Source: Embleya sp045207655
Lineage (GTDB): Bacteria > Actinomycetota > Actinomycetes > Streptomycetales > Streptomycetaceae
Direction: 5' to 3'
Length of the DNA: 64,000 nt
Assembly (NCBI RefSeq): GCF_045207655.1
Contig: NZ_CP108785.1
Coordinates: 3,100,001-3,164,000, forward strand
The position numbers and the translations under genes are program-made. Shown in pieces: positions 44,094 to 53,249 of the stretch; the first letter of the stretch is position 1, and each line of letters opens with the position of its first letter. The notes beneath the pieces were generated by a model. The model worked only from the letters and a program-made list of their open reading frames with translations. It did no database searches and was not told where the DNA came from.

Positions 44094-44438
44094 ACCGAGA
44101 TGGATGCCTACCGCGCGCCGTTCCGCACCCGCGAGTCCCGCCTGCCCACCCTGGTCTTCCCCCGCGAACTGCCCATCGACGGCACCCCCGCCGATGTCGC
44201 GCACACGGTGGAGGAGTACGGGAGGTGGCTCGCGCACAGCCCGGTCCCCAAGTTGCTGATCACCGCCGAGCCCGGGGCCATCCTGGTCGGCCGCGCCCTG
44301 GAGTTCGCCCGGAGCCGGCCCCGGTAGAGCGAGGTCACGGTCGCCGGAAGCCACTACGTCCAGGAGGACTCGCCACACGAGATCGGCGCGGCGATCCGGG
44401 AGTTCGTCCTGGGGGAGGCGGACCGATCGACCGCCTGA
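44094..44438 (+). pseudogene. Haloalkane dehalogenase, C-terminal fragment with internal stop
   Basis: Only the C-terminal third of a haloalkane dehalogenase is present: TEMDAYRAPFRTRESRLPTL, VFPRELPIDGTPADVAHTV, KLLITAEPGAILVGRALEF, then, after a TAG at 44325-44327, the same frame continues SEVTVAGSHYVQEDSPHEIG to a stop at 44436. The catalytic His (GSHYVQED) is there, but the nucleophile Asp and halide-binding Trp lie in the missing N-terminal part. Deleted 5' end plus nonsense codon make it inactive. Confidence 0.8.
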
Positions 44439-44574
44439 GTCACGCCCCTCGGCGGGTGGCGTGATTCGCCCGCGCGGACGGGAACTCCGGGCGCGCTCCG
44501 CACGGTTGACCCGATGACAGGCGGCCGGCCCCGGACTCGGGGCCGGCCGGCGACGGGGGACGAGAGGCCGACTC

Positions 44575-45813
44575 GTGGACGCATCCGCAATCGTGGCGCA
44601 ACTCACCGCACCGGATACCCGGGCGGACCCCTACCCGCTGTACGAACAGGCCCAACGGCTCGGCCCCGTGCTGTGGGTGAGCGACACGTTCGTCGTGGTG
44701 ACCGGCCACGCCGAGGCCGATCGGGTGCTGCGCGACCGGGACTTCGGCGTACTCGACCGCGAACTGACCGCGGCCGTGTTCGGCGGGACCGAGGAACCGC
44801 AGTCCTGGGGGCTGCTCGGCCGCTCGATCCTGCAGAGCAACCCGCCCGTGCACACCAGGTTGCGCAAGCCGATCGCGGCCGTGTTCACCGCGCGCCGGAT
44901 CGCCGCGCTGCGACCGGCCGTCGAGAGCGCCGTGGACCGACTCCTGGCCGGGATGGCCGAGGCGGGGCGGGACGGCGCGCCCGTCGACTTCATGGACCGG
45001 TTCGCCTTCGCGCTGCCGGTCGGGGTGATCTGCGAACTGCTCGGCGTCCCGGAGGCGGACCGGTACCGCTTCCGGGGCCCGGCCCACGATCTCACCGAGG
45101 CGCTGGAGTTCATGTCCGGTGAGCTCGACCTGAGCGCGGCGGACCGGGCCGCCCACGAACTCGCCGGATACTTCGAGGACCTGGTCGCCGAGCGCCGGGC
45201 CGCGCCGCGCGAGGACCTGATCGGCGCGCTGGTGCGGCTGCGCGACGAGGACCCGGAGCAGGCGATCACCGACGCCGAACTGATCGCCAACCTGGTGCTG
45301 TTGCTGGTGGCCGGATTCGAGACCACCACCAACCTGCTCGGCAACGGCCTCGCGCTGCTGGACGCGCACCCGGGCGTACGCACCGCGCTGGCCCGACGCG
45401 CGCTGCCGATGGCCTCCTTCGTCGAGGAGGTGCTGCGCCACGACTCGCCGGTCCAGCTCACCTCGCGGATCGCGCTCACGGACGGTCTGACGGTCGGCGG
45501 CAGGGCGCTGCCGCACCACGGCGAGGTGCTGGTGCTGATCGGCGCGGCCAACCGCGATCCCGCGCGCTATCACGAACCGCAGCGGTTCGATCCGTGGCGG
45601 GCCGAGAACGGGCCGCTGAGCTTCGGGGCGGGCATCCACTACTGCGTCGGCGCGATGCTCGCCCGGCTGGAGGCCGAGGTGGCCTTCGAGCGTCTGCTCG
45701 CCCGGTTCCCGGCCCTGACCCGGGCACCGGGCGCGACCCGACACGATCGCCTCCTGCTGCGCGGCTACGGTGAACTCCCGATCACCCTGGGTGATTCGCC
45801 GACGGGCGCTTAA
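44575..45813 (+). CDS. Cytochrome P450
   Basis: A 412-residue soluble bacterial P450 (CYP105/107-like size). I-helix oxygen-binding motif LLLVAGFETTTNLLGNGL, ExxR as EEVLRHDS, the aromatic block RFDPWRAENG, and the heme Cys loop LSFGAGIHYCVGAMLARLEAE with the axial Cys. GTG at 44575. Needs external ferredoxin/reductase; none is next to it, nor a biosynthetic cluster, so the substrate cannot be predicted. Confidence 0.93.
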   Translation: MDASAIVAQLTAPDTRADPYPLYEQAQRLGPVLWVSDTFVVVTGHAEADRVLRDRDFGVLDRELTAAVFGGTEEPQSWGLLGRSILQSNPPVHTRLRKPIAAVFTARRIAALRPAVESAVDRLLAGMAEAGRDGAPVDFMDRFAFALPVGVICELLGVPEADRYRFRGPAHDLTEALEFMSGELDLSAADRAAHELAGYFEDLVAERRAAPREDLIGALVRLRDEDPEQAITDAELIANLVLLLVAGFETTTNLLGNGLALLDAHPGVRTALARRALPMASFVEEVLRHDSPVQLTSRIALTDGLTVGGRALPHHGEVLVLIGAANRDPARYHEPQRFDPWRAENGPLSFGAGIHYCVGAMLARLEAEVAFERLLARFPALTRAPGATRHDRLLLRGYGELPITLGDSPTGA

Positions 45814-45818
45814 CGCCC

Positions 45819-46100
45819 GTGGTCGCGCCGAACACGGCGTGTGTGAACGGCACGTCGTCCGACGGTTCGCTGCTCGAGACCTGGACCTCGCCGCCGGACC
45901 AACAGGAACCCGGGGCCGGACACCGGTCGACCGGAGGCTTCGGCGCGAGCGTGACCCGCGCGGACGGCCGGAGCATCGAGATCCACGTCACCGCCGGCAT
46001 CGTCGGTGGTACGACCTGCGGCCCGCCGCTGCCGGCACCGCCGCTGGATCAGGCCGAACTCTCCCGCGCGGTACGCGACTCGGCCTGGTTCCGCCGATGA
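45819..46100 (+). CDS. Hypothetical protein, possibly a fragment
   Basis: A 93-residue open frame starting 5 bp after the P450 stop. The part GGFGASVTRADGRSIEIHVTAG and PPLDQAELSRAVRDSAW resembles the C-terminal domain of small secreted or lipid-anchored streptomycete proteins, but no signal peptide precedes it. It may be a gene tail like the other remnants in this window. Low confidence. Confidence 0.35.
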   Translation: MVAPNTACVNGTSSDGSLLETWTSPPDQQEPGAGHRSTGGFGASVTRADGRSIEIHVTAGIVGGTTCGPPLPAPPLDQAELSRAVRDSAWFRR

Positions 46101-46176
46101 ACCGCGCCGGCCGGCCGAGCCGACGCCGGACGCCCGGTTCTCGGGCGTCTGCGCGGCCTCGGGCCGACCGGGTCGC

Positions 46177-46338
46177 TCAACTGCCGGTGTCGCCTCGGCC
46201 GGCGCGCTCGTAGACCCGCTTGGCGGCGAGCGGTGGCAACTGTGGCTTGGGGTCCGGCAGGACCTCGGCCAAGAGCCGCTCGAAGTCGTCGTGGTCGAGC
46301 CACTCGGGCTCGTCTTCGGGCTGCGGATGCTCGTCCAT
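46177..46338 (-). CDS. Small acidic hypothetical protein
   Basis: A 53-residue protein: MDEHPQPEDEPEWLDHDDFE, then RLLAEVLPDPKPQLPPLAA and a basic end. Very acidic N-terminal half and a short basic tail. Lies between convergent and divergent genes; composition (no long homopolymers, a proper start and stop) makes it plausible. No known family. Confidence 0.45.
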   Translation of the reverse strand: MDEHPQPEDEPEWLDHDDFERLLAEVLPDPKPQLPPLAAKRVYERAGRGDTGS

Positions 46339-46701
46339 GCCACGATGCTGCCACGCGACGGCGCGGTTGGCTGCCATCGGATCCGAATCAGTCCGTAATC
46401 GACCGGTTACCCGGCCGATTCGAGACCTCCCCGCGACGACGCGGGCGGGCCGCCGCATACCGACCGACATCGGGTCCAACGGGTTGTCGGGGCACCCGCA
46501 TCGACTCGCGCCCTGCTCGGAGTTCGGCACGGCGACGGCGTGAAGGCCGCACCGGCTCGGGCCGGCTTCCGACCCGTCGGGACGGGCGACGCGGCGCTTC
46601 CGACGCAGCGCTTCGGCAGCTCCGACGCGGCTTGGCCGGCTCCGATGCGGCGCTTCGGAAACGCGAATGTGCGTGTGGGGCGCGATGCATAGACTTCGCG
46701 G
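46339..46701. other. Gene-free stretch ahead of the ternary-system operon
   Basis: About 363 bp. Near 46595-46665 a GACGCGGCGCTTCGG-like segment recurs three or four times with changes. Otherwise nothing supported; the operon promoter must lie here but no clear -10/-35 was found. Confidence 0.5.
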
Positions 46702-47850
46702 GTGATCGTTTCGGGGTCGACACAGGTGGCGGAGGACGCGCTCGCGGTGCGGGCGGCGTTGGCCGCCGCGCGGGTGGGTCTGGTCGATCGCGAGGTGGTC
46801 GCCGAGGTGGTGACGCTGTGCGCGGTCGCGGGTGAACATCTGCTGGTGGTCGGTCCACCCGGGACGGCGAAGTCGTCGGCGGTGCAACGGATCGCGGAGC
46901 AGCTCGGCGGGCGCTACTTCGAGTACCTGTTGGGCCGATTCACCGAGCCGAACGAGATCTTCGGCCCGGTCGACCTGCGCCGACTGCGTGAGGGCGTCGT
47001 CGAGATCGAGACGGCCGGCATGTTGCCGGAGGCGGAGATCGCCTTCCTGGACGAGGTGTTCCTCGGTTCCACCGCGATCCTGAACACGCTGCTCGGGCTG
47101 CTCAACGAGCGTGTCTTCCGGCGCGGCGCAACCGTGCTGGCGGCGCCCCTGCGGGTGTGCGTCGGAGCCGCGAACCACGTTCCGGAGGATCCCGCGCTGG
47201 CGGCCTTCGCGGATCGGTTCCTGGCCCGGGTGTTCGTCGAACCGGTCGCGGACGCGCGGCTGGAGGAACTGCTGGAGGAGGGCGACACCCGCGCCGCCGC
47301 TCGGCCCGAGGTGCCGGCCCCGCCCACGTGGGCCGGGCTCGATCGCCTCGCGGCGGCGGCGCTCGCCTGCGAACTCGGTGCGGTACGACCGGTGTTGGCC
47401 ACGGCGATTCGGCGCATGCGGGCGGCGGGCGTACCGATCACCGACCGGCGGGCGGTGCGCTCGCAACGACTGGTGGCCTCGGCCGCCGTCCTGGACGGGC
47501 GCGTGGTCGCGGAGGCCGGCGATCTGTGGACGCTGCCGCTGATCGCGCCGGACCCGGCCGCGCAGACGGCGGCGCGCGAGGTGTTGGCCGACCTGATCGG
47601 CGACGCGGCCAACCGGGGCCTGTTCCATGCCGCCGAGGAGTACTCGCGGGGCAGCGCCGCCCGGGCACAGCGCCTCGTGGCCACCGGCCGGGACCTGCTC
47701 GACCGATACGGGACCGAACCGGCCGACGGGGACCGGAGGTTGCGGCTGGAGGCGGTGCTGCGCGAGATCGACGCCGGTTTCGCGACACCGGACCTCGGCG
47801 CGGAACTGGCCGCCATCCGCGAGCGGTTGATCGCGGCCGTGGGGTCGTGA
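46702..47850 (+). CDS. MoxR-family AAA ATPase of a ternary system
   Basis: A 382-residue AAA+ ATPase of the MoxR/RavA clade. Walker A GPPGTAKSS (about residues 51-59), the pore-like block YFEYLLGRFTEPNEIFGPVDL, Walker B EIAFLDEVF (Asp117-Glu118), sensor 1 in CVGAANHVPEDPAL, arginine finger region FADRFLARVFVEPV, and a C-terminal lid with SQRLVASAAVLDG. MoxR ATPases usually act with a vWA protein as a chaperone or remodelling pair. First gene of a four-gene operon; GTG start. Its end is separated from the next start by a 17-bp duplication. Confidence 0.88.
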   Translation: MIVSGSTQVAEDALAVRAALAAARVGLVDREVVAEVVTLCAVAGEHLLVVGPPGTAKSSAVQRIAEQLGGRYFEYLLGRFTEPNEIFGPVDLRRLREGVVEIETAGMLPEAEIAFLDEVFLGSTAILNTLLGLLNERVFRRGATVLAAPLRVCVGAANHVPEDPALAAFADRFLARVFVEPVADARLEELLEEGDTRAAARPEVPAPPTWAGLDRLAAAALACELGAVRPVLATAIRRMRAAGVPITDRRAVRSQRLVASAAVLDGRVVAEAGDLWTLPLIAPDPAAQTAAREVLADLIGDAANRGLFHAAEEYSRGSAARAQRLVATGRDLLDRYGTEPADGDRRLRLEAVLREIDAGFATPDLGAELAAIRERLIAAVGS

Positions 47851-47868
47851 TGGCCGTGGGGTCGTGAT
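47835..47868. repeat. 17-bp tandem duplication at a stop/start junction
   Basis: GGCCGTGGGGTCGTGAT occurs at 47835-47851 and again at 47852-47868. The first copy carries the MoxR stop (TGA 47848-47850), the second the start of the bpX5 gene. Without one copy, the genes would share TGATG. Confidence 0.9.
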
Positions 47869-48421
47869 GACGGACGCCGCCGAGCCGACGAGACACCCGG
47901 AGGGCGGGCACGCGCGGTCACCGGGGCGGGCGAAACCGGCCGGCCCTGCGGAGCCGATCGGCCCCCGGGACCCGGCCGGGCCCGCGCCTGCGACCGCCTC
48001 CGGTCCACGCGACGAGCCGTTCGCGGCCGGCCCCGCCGCGCCCGTGTGGCATCCCCGGGAACCGCCGCTTCCGGTCGCCGCCGTGCTGGCCCGGGGTTCG
48101 GCCGTGCCGGGCCTCGCGCTGCGGATCGTCGAGCGGTTGGCGCGCGGGGACGTCCTGCGTGCCGTCGGGGATCAGGACTGGCTGGTCGTTGTGGGCGAGG
48201 ACCTGCCCTGGCTGGACGGGCTGCGTTATCTCGGGTGGGACGGGGAGGCCCTGACGCCCACCACGATGCGGCCGGCGCCCTCGGCCGAGTTGTGGCGTCT
48301 CGCGCTGGGCCCCCGCGACCTGGTGGTCCTGCTGCCGGACGGAGTTCTCGTGGCGCCGATGCCCGCCGGCCCGGCGGACCGGGACGCGCTGGCGACCCTG
48401 GCGACCGGCGGCGCCAGGTGA
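47867..48421 (+). CDS. bpX5-domain protein of the MoxR-vWA-beta-propeller system
   Basis: A 184-residue protein. After a Pro/Ala/Arg-rich N-terminus (about 65 residues) comes a compact alpha/beta domain: LARGSAVPGLALRIVERLAR, WLVVVGEDLPWLDGLRYLGW, LTPTTMRPAPSAELWRLAL, LVVLLPDGVLVAPMP. This LPW-DG-YLG and PTT-RP pattern is what I know as the bpX5 domain, defined bioinformatically next to MoxR, vWA and beta-propeller genes. Biochemical role unknown. Start ATG at 47867 (GTG three bases upstream also possible); stop overlaps the next start (GTGA). Confidence 0.75.
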   Translation: MTDAAEPTRHPEGGHARSPGRAKPAGPAEPIGPRDPAGPAPATASGPRDEPFAAGPAAPVWHPREPPLPVAAVLARGSAVPGLALRIVERLARGDVLRAVGDQDWLVVVGEDLPWLDGLRYLGWDGEALTPTTMRPAPSAELWRLALGPRDLVVLLPDGVLVAPMPAGPADRDALATLATGGAR

Positions 48422-50079
48422 GGCTGCCGGACGCGCTCGCGCCCTGGGCCGGTCCGTTGCGCGCACTCACCCCCGAACTCGGCACCGCGTTGGGGCCGAT
48501 GATTCGACGACTGGACACGATGTTGTCGGCGGCCGAACCCGCCGCCGCCCCGGCCGGGGAGTTCGCGGGATATGGCGGGATCAGCCGACGCGGACACCCG
48601 GAGCGGCTGCTCGCATCCGAGTGGTTGTGGGCCCAGGAGTGCGGGACGGAGTTCCTGCGCCGCGCCGCGTCCGGCGAACTGCTCTACCTGGAACCGGGTT
48701 TCGTCGACCCGCGACCGACGGGTCGGGTGGTCGTGTTGGTCGACGCCGGACCGCTCCAGGCCGGTGCGCCGCGTCTGGTGCAACTCGCCTGCCTGATCGT
48801 GCTGGCCGCGAAGGCCCAGGCGCGCGACATGGACCTGGTGGTCGAAGTGCTCGGCACGGATCCGGGCACCCGGCTCACCGGTGATCTGCGTCGGATGTTG
48901 CGCTCCTGGCTGAACATCCGCCTGGATCGGCCACCCACACCCGGCCAGATCGCGGCGCGCGTGGCCGGGATGGACGCCGCCGACGAGGTGTGGATCCTGG
49001 GCACCACCGCCACGGGACCTCGGGTGATCACCGCGCGCGAGGCGGAATGGACCGCCGCGGGCGCGTCGCGCGTCCTGGCGTCGATCGCCGACGCGACCGT
49101 GGAACTGCCGCTGCCCGCACCGGAGATCGCGGTCCAAGCCTTGCGCGGACGCGAATTCGCCGCGATCGAGTCGACCCCGCCGGGGCTCTCGGTGGGCCCG
49201 CTGCGGCTGCCCGCGTTCACCGGGGGGTCGCGATACCTGTTGATGCGCGGCGAGGGACCGGGCGACCTGCTCTCGGTGTACATCCCCACCGGCGGCCGAC
49301 CGTTGGGCCGACCGACCCGGTACGGCTTCCGCGGCACCGTTCACGCCGCGTCCTGGTGGGGCCGCCGACTGATCGTGGTGACGCTCTTCCGCAGGGAGTT
49401 CGCCGTACACGTGATCGGGCGACCGTTTTGGGACGCGGAGCATATCGGTGGGCCGATCGAGGGGTTCGACGCGGACGCGGGCGCGGCGACCGGTGACGAT
49501 CCGATCCGGCCGGTTCTCCACGTACCGGGGGCGGTGCTCTGGCGGATCGGGGACGCGTGGTGGCGGTTGTGCGCGCGGGAGTCGCCGGTTCGGATCGAGC
49601 AGGTCTCGATCGCGCCGGGTGTGGGTTCGTTCCGGGACGAACCGCTGATGACCGCTCCGACCGGCACCCGGCACCTGCGATTCACCGGCGGGCCCAGGCC
49701 GATCACGGCGGTCGACGTCACCGATCACCTGCTGGGCGGCGGCGCGTTCGGGTGGTGCGCCGAGGATCCGACCAGGTGGCGGATCCACACCGCGCCGGGC
49801 GCCCCGGAGCAGGTGTTGTACGTCCCGCTCGGGGTGCGACCCATCGGTCTGGTCGTCGAGGACGGCAGGGCCGCGCTCGTGAGCACGTCGGCGGACGACG
49901 CGCTGGTGCGCGCGCACACCTCGGACGGCGACCGGGTGCTGGGCGCCTGGTCGGACGGGACGGACCCGTTGACGGTACATCCGACGCTGCCGCTGATCGC
50001 CATGCGGGACCGGACCGGGCGGATCAGGATCGGCCACGCGGTGACCGGCCGGGTCCTGGCGACCTTGGCGGCGGTATGA
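48418..50079 (+). CDS. Degenerate vWA plus beta-propeller protein
   Basis: A 553-residue protein. Residues about 60-200 form a vWA-like domain: LASEWLWAQECGTEFLRRAASGELLYLEP, RVVVLVDAGPLQAGAPRLVQLACLIVLAAKAQA, MDLVVEVLGTD. The metal site (MIDAS, DxSxS) reads DAGPL, so it is degenerate, as is common in this group. Residues about 230-553 are a chain of four-stranded beta modules (FRGTVHAASWWGRRLIVVTLF, VLYVPLGVRPIGLVVEDGRAALVS) as in a beta-propeller. GTG start, overlapping the previous gene by 4 bp; its stop overlaps the next start (ATGA). Confidence 0.75.
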   Translation: MRLPDALAPWAGPLRALTPELGTALGPMIRRLDTMLSAAEPAAAPAGEFAGYGGISRRGHPERLLASEWLWAQECGTEFLRRAASGELLYLEPGFVDPRPTGRVVVLVDAGPLQAGAPRLVQLACLIVLAAKAQARDMDLVVEVLGTDPGTRLTGDLRRMLRSWLNIRLDRPPTPGQIAARVAGMDAADEVWILGTTATGPRVITAREAEWTAAGASRVLASIADATVELPLPAPEIAVQALRGREFAAIESTPPGLSVGPLRLPAFTGGSRYLLMRGEGPGDLLSVYIPTGGRPLGRPTRYGFRGTVHAASWWGRRLIVVTLFRREFAVHVIGRPFWDAEHIGGPIEGFDADAGAATGDDPIRPVLHVPGAVLWRIGDAWWRLCARESPVRIEQVSIAPGVGSFRDEPLMTAPTGTRHLRFTGGPRPITAVDVTDHLLGGGAFGWCAEDPTRWRIHTAPGAPEQVLYVPLGVRPIGLVVEDGRAALVSTSADDALVRAHTSDGDRVLGAWSDGTDPLTVHPTLPLIAMRDRTGRIRIGHAVTGRVLATLAAV

Positions 50080-53000
50080 CGGGCGCGACGGGGGATCGGA
50101 CCCGGGACGGGGTACCGGGAGGGACGCCGTGCGAGCCCCCCGACGGGATGCCGGACGGGTCGCCGGGCGGGACCCTCGACGGGTCGCCACAGGGGTCGCC
50201 GGGCCGCGGCGCGAGCGGCTATCGCGGTTCGGTGCGGGCCGCCGGATTCCTTCTGGACGTGCCGCTCCTGGGCCGGGACGAGGCCGCCGCCCGGGTGTTG
50301 GCCCTGTGGGACCCCGGTGCCCGGCTGTACACGCTGCCGGACGGGCGCTGGTTGTTGCGGCTCGGCGCGGAGCGTGTCGTGCGGGCCGAGCAAGCGCCCG
50401 GATCGCCGCTGTGCGGGCTCGATCAGGCCCTGGTGGAACCGGGGTTGCCGTCAGGACCCGGTGACCGGGGATACCTGGTGGGACGTTCCGGCGGGCGGCG
50501 GGTCACCGTCGCCCTGGCCGGGTTGCCGGTCCTGACGCCCGCGTCGTGGCTGCGCGTCGACGGGTTGCCGATCCGGCGATTGCCCGCGCTCGACGCGGTC
50601 GCGGCCCGAGCCGAGGCCCCGATCGAGCCGGCTCCGGAAACCGCTCCGGACCTGCGGGCGAGGGCGGGGGTGGGCCGGCGCGACGAGCGGGCGGAACGGG
50701 TCGCGGCCGAGTTGGCGAACCCCCGCGTCGGCGGGCGCGGTTCGGCGGGGTTCGGGCGAGCCTTCGCGAGGTTCGGGCGAGGCTCCGCGAGGCCGCTGCC
50801 GCACGCGGGGCGCGAACCGTTCGCCTTCCTCGGGATCGTCGCCTCGGTCGGCGTCGTCGCCCTGGTCGTCGGTGGCGCCGTCGCGGCGCTCGGCACGGTG
50901 ACCGACGGCCGAGCCCCGATCGCGCTGCTCGGTCCTGTCCTGGTGTCGGCCGTACTGCTGTGGCGTCGACGCTCTCGCGGCGCCCCTGCGGGCCGGTACG
51001 CGGCGACCGATCCAGGCGCCGGGAAAGCGGAGGCCCCTCCCGGCGGTGGGTCTCGGGGCGGGTCCCGCCCCCGCCGTCCGCTCGCACGGCTCCTGGGCGC
51101 CCCCGGCGCCCGCCTCGCCGAGTTGCTGATGCGAAGCCCCCTGGCCCGCTTGGTCGTCGATCGGCAGGAGCGCTATCTGCGCGACCTTGCCCGGCAGTTC
51201 GAGCGCGGTAGCTACCACGAGGCGCTGCGGAACGGCATCGCGCTCTCCGAGGCGTCGGCCGAAGGGCGGCGGGTTCCGCCGGCGCTCGGGGTGCCGAGGC
51301 CGCGAACCGGCGACCTGAGGCCCACCGTCCGGGTCGGCCCGGCGGGCGCCGCGCTGCGGGCCGAACCGGCGATGTTCGCGCGCCTGCGCGTGTTGTACAC
51401 GGACGCGGCCGAACGACTCGAGCGGGACGACCGGATCGACGAGGCCGCGTTCGCGCTCGCGGACCTGCTCGGCTCACCGGACGCGGCGGTGGCCCTGTAC
51501 ACCCGCCACGGCCGCTTCCGGAATGCCGCCGAACTGGCCGAGAACCGCATGACGGCACCGGACCTGGTGGTGGGGCTGTGGTGGCGCGCCGGTGAGCGGG
51601 AGCGGGCGGTGCGGCACGCGCGGCTGCACGGCGCGTTCGAGACCGCGATCGGGCGACTGACGCCGACCTACCCGCGGACGGCCGCCGCGTTGCGTGCGGA
51701 GTGGGTCGCGGCCTGCCAGGCGATCGGCGATCATCCGGGCGCGGTCGAGGCCGCCTGGCCCGACCGCGACCTGCGCCCGGCGGTGGCCGCCGACTTGACG
51801 GCCGGCATCGCACAGGGCGGCACGATCGGGGCACGGCTGCTGGCGTACCTCGCCACGGAGGCGCCGATCGAGCAGGCCAGGTCCGCGGTGGTGGCGTTCC
51901 TGGACGCGGACGCGGACACAGACGTGGGCGCGGGCGGGGCCGAGGCGCGCGACAGCGGGGTCGAGCCTGGCGACCGGGCCGCGGCGACGGAGCCGGCGGC
52001 CGGAAGCGGCGCCGGCGCCGGCGCCGGCGCCGGCCCGATCGTGGTCCGCGCCGACCGCGCCGCGCTGGACACCTTCACGTCCGCACTGGCCGAGATGTCG
52101 GCCGCCGACCCCGCCTGGGATCGCGAACTGGCCACCCTGGCCGCCCGGGCCCTCGCCCGCGCTGCGGGACGGCCCGCCGGGGTGATCGCCTCGCCGCCCG
52201 GGAGCGTACGCCGTCGATTCGACGCGCTCCGCGTCCGCGCCGATCCGCTCGCCGCGGTCGATCTGCGTCCGCCCGAGGAACCCGGGCGCGGGCGACGGGA
52301 CCGCCCGGTCGCGGTGACCGCAGGCGACCTCCCGGGGCGGGTGCCGATCCGAAGTGCCGCCGCCCTGCCCGACGGCACGGTCCTGGTCGCGTGTGGCGCG
52401 GCCGGTACCCGCCTGTTCGGCCCCGACGGCCGCGAGCGGGTTCGCTGGGACGTGCCGGCGCACGGGATCGTCCTGGCCGACCACGGCGCCGTCGCGTTGT
52501 TGGTCGCCGAACGCGGCGTGTCCCGCGACATCCACCGACTGGAGGTGCTCACCCGCCGGATCCGCCACTGGGCCACCGTGTCGGCACGGGAGTTCCCCGA
52601 CTCGTTCGACGGCGCACACCTGGTGACGTTGGATCAGGGGGTGATCACGGTTCTCGACACCACCACCCCGCGGCCGCGCGTGGTCTGGCGTGAGGACGCC
52701 GCACCCGCGCCGTTCCTCGGCGTGACCCGGACCGCGACCTCGTGCGCGGCCCTGGCACAGACCCGGGAGGGCGCCGAACGGATGACGGAACTCGTCAAGT
52801 GGCGCTGGGACATGCCGGGATGGACGCTGCGGGAACGGTCCACCCTGGCGGGCACGATGCCACGTTCTCTGGTCACCGGTACCGGTGTCGTCGTGCCCAC
52901 CGTCTTCGAGGCGGTCCTCGTCTCGGGTGACGCCCACCTGCTCGTGCCGAGCGAGGGCTCGGCGTCGGTGTACCCGGGCACGGACACCGACGCCGTCGCG

Positions 53001-53135
53001 AACATCGCCTTCCCCGGTGCCGCCCCCGACACCATCGGCTTCCGGGAACACGCGGGCCGGATCACCGCCTGGGACCGCTCGGGCCGGATCGTGGTCTTGG
53101 ACGGCACTTCGGTGCGCGCCGTCTTTCGAACCTGA
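50076..53135 (+). CDS. bpX6-domain membrane protein with beta-propeller
   Basis: A 1019-residue multidomain protein. Gly/Pro-rich N-terminus (1 to about 45); bpX6-like domain (about 45-175: YRGSVRAAGFLLDVPLLGRD, LYTLPDGRWLLRLGAERVVRAE); Pro/Arg linker; two membrane helices (about 248-305: FLGIVASVGVVALVVGGAVAAL, ALLGPVLVSAVLLW); a basic segment; a helical TPR-like region (about 370-590: YTDAAERLERDDRIDEAAFAL); a low-complexity insert with GAGAGAGAG (six-base repeats near 52009-52036); and a C-terminal beta-propeller (about 750-1019: IRSAAALPDGTVLVACGAAG, GRITAWDRSGRIVVLDG). Most C-terminal protein of the ternary operon and its membrane anchor. Confidence 0.72.
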   Translation: MTGATGDRTRDGVPGGTPCEPPDGMPDGSPGGTLDGSPQGSPGRGASGYRGSVRAAGFLLDVPLLGRDEAAARVLALWDPGARLYTLPDGRWLLRLGAERVVRAEQAPGSPLCGLDQALVEPGLPSGPGDRGYLVGRSGGRRVTVALAGLPVLTPASWLRVDGLPIRRLPALDAVAARAEAPIEPAPETAPDLRARAGVGRRDERAERVAAELANPRVGGRGSAGFGRAFARFGRGSARPLPHAGREPFAFLGIVASVGVVALVVGGAVAALGTVTDGRAPIALLGPVLVSAVLLWRRRSRGAPAGRYAATDPGAGKAEAPPGGGSRGGSRPRRPLARLLGAPGARLAELLMRSPLARLVVDRQERYLRDLARQFERGSYHEALRNGIALSEASAEGRRVPPALGVPRPRTGDLRPTVRVGPAGAALRAEPAMFARLRVLYTDAAERLERDDRIDEAAFALADLLGSPDAAVALYTRHGRFRNAAELAENRMTAPDLVVGLWWRAGERERAVRHARLHGAFETAIGRLTPTYPRTAAALRAEWVAACQAIGDHPGAVEAAWPDRDLRPAVAADLTAGIAQGGTIGARLLAYLATEAPIEQARSAVVAFLDADADTDVGAGGAEARDSGVEPGDRAAATEPAAGSGAGAGAGAGPIVVRADRAALDTFTSALAEMSAADPAWDRELATLAARALARAAGRPAGVIASPPGSVRRRFDALRVRADPLAAVDLRPPEEPGRGRRDRPVAVTAGDLPGRVPIRSAAALPDGTVLVACGAAGTRLFGPDGRERVRWDVPAHGIVLADHGAVALLVAERGVSRDIHRLEVLTRRIRHWATVSAREFPDSFDGAHLVTLDQGVITVLDTTTPRPRVVWREDAAPAPFLGVTRTATSCAALAQTREGAERMTELVKWRWDMPGWTLRERSTLAGTMPRSLVTGTGVVVPTVFEAVLVSGDAHLLVPSEGSASVYPGTDTDAVANIAFPGAAPDTIGFREHAGRITAWDRSGRIVVLDGTSVRAVFRT

Positions 53136-53249
53136 TCAGTCATCAGGTCGCTTTGTGACCAACCCGGATGACGGAACATCAGTTTTCAGGTGATGCCCTC
53201 GGTCCCCTTGGCGACGGAACCCGGCAGTGCTTCAATGTGACTCGTCCTT

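Noticed and set aside
46702..47850. Magnesium chelatase or gas-vesicle GvpN ATPase
   Set aside because: The neighbours (bpX5, vWA, bpX6) and the MoxR-type blocks fit a ternary system; no chelatase or gas-vesicle genes nearby.
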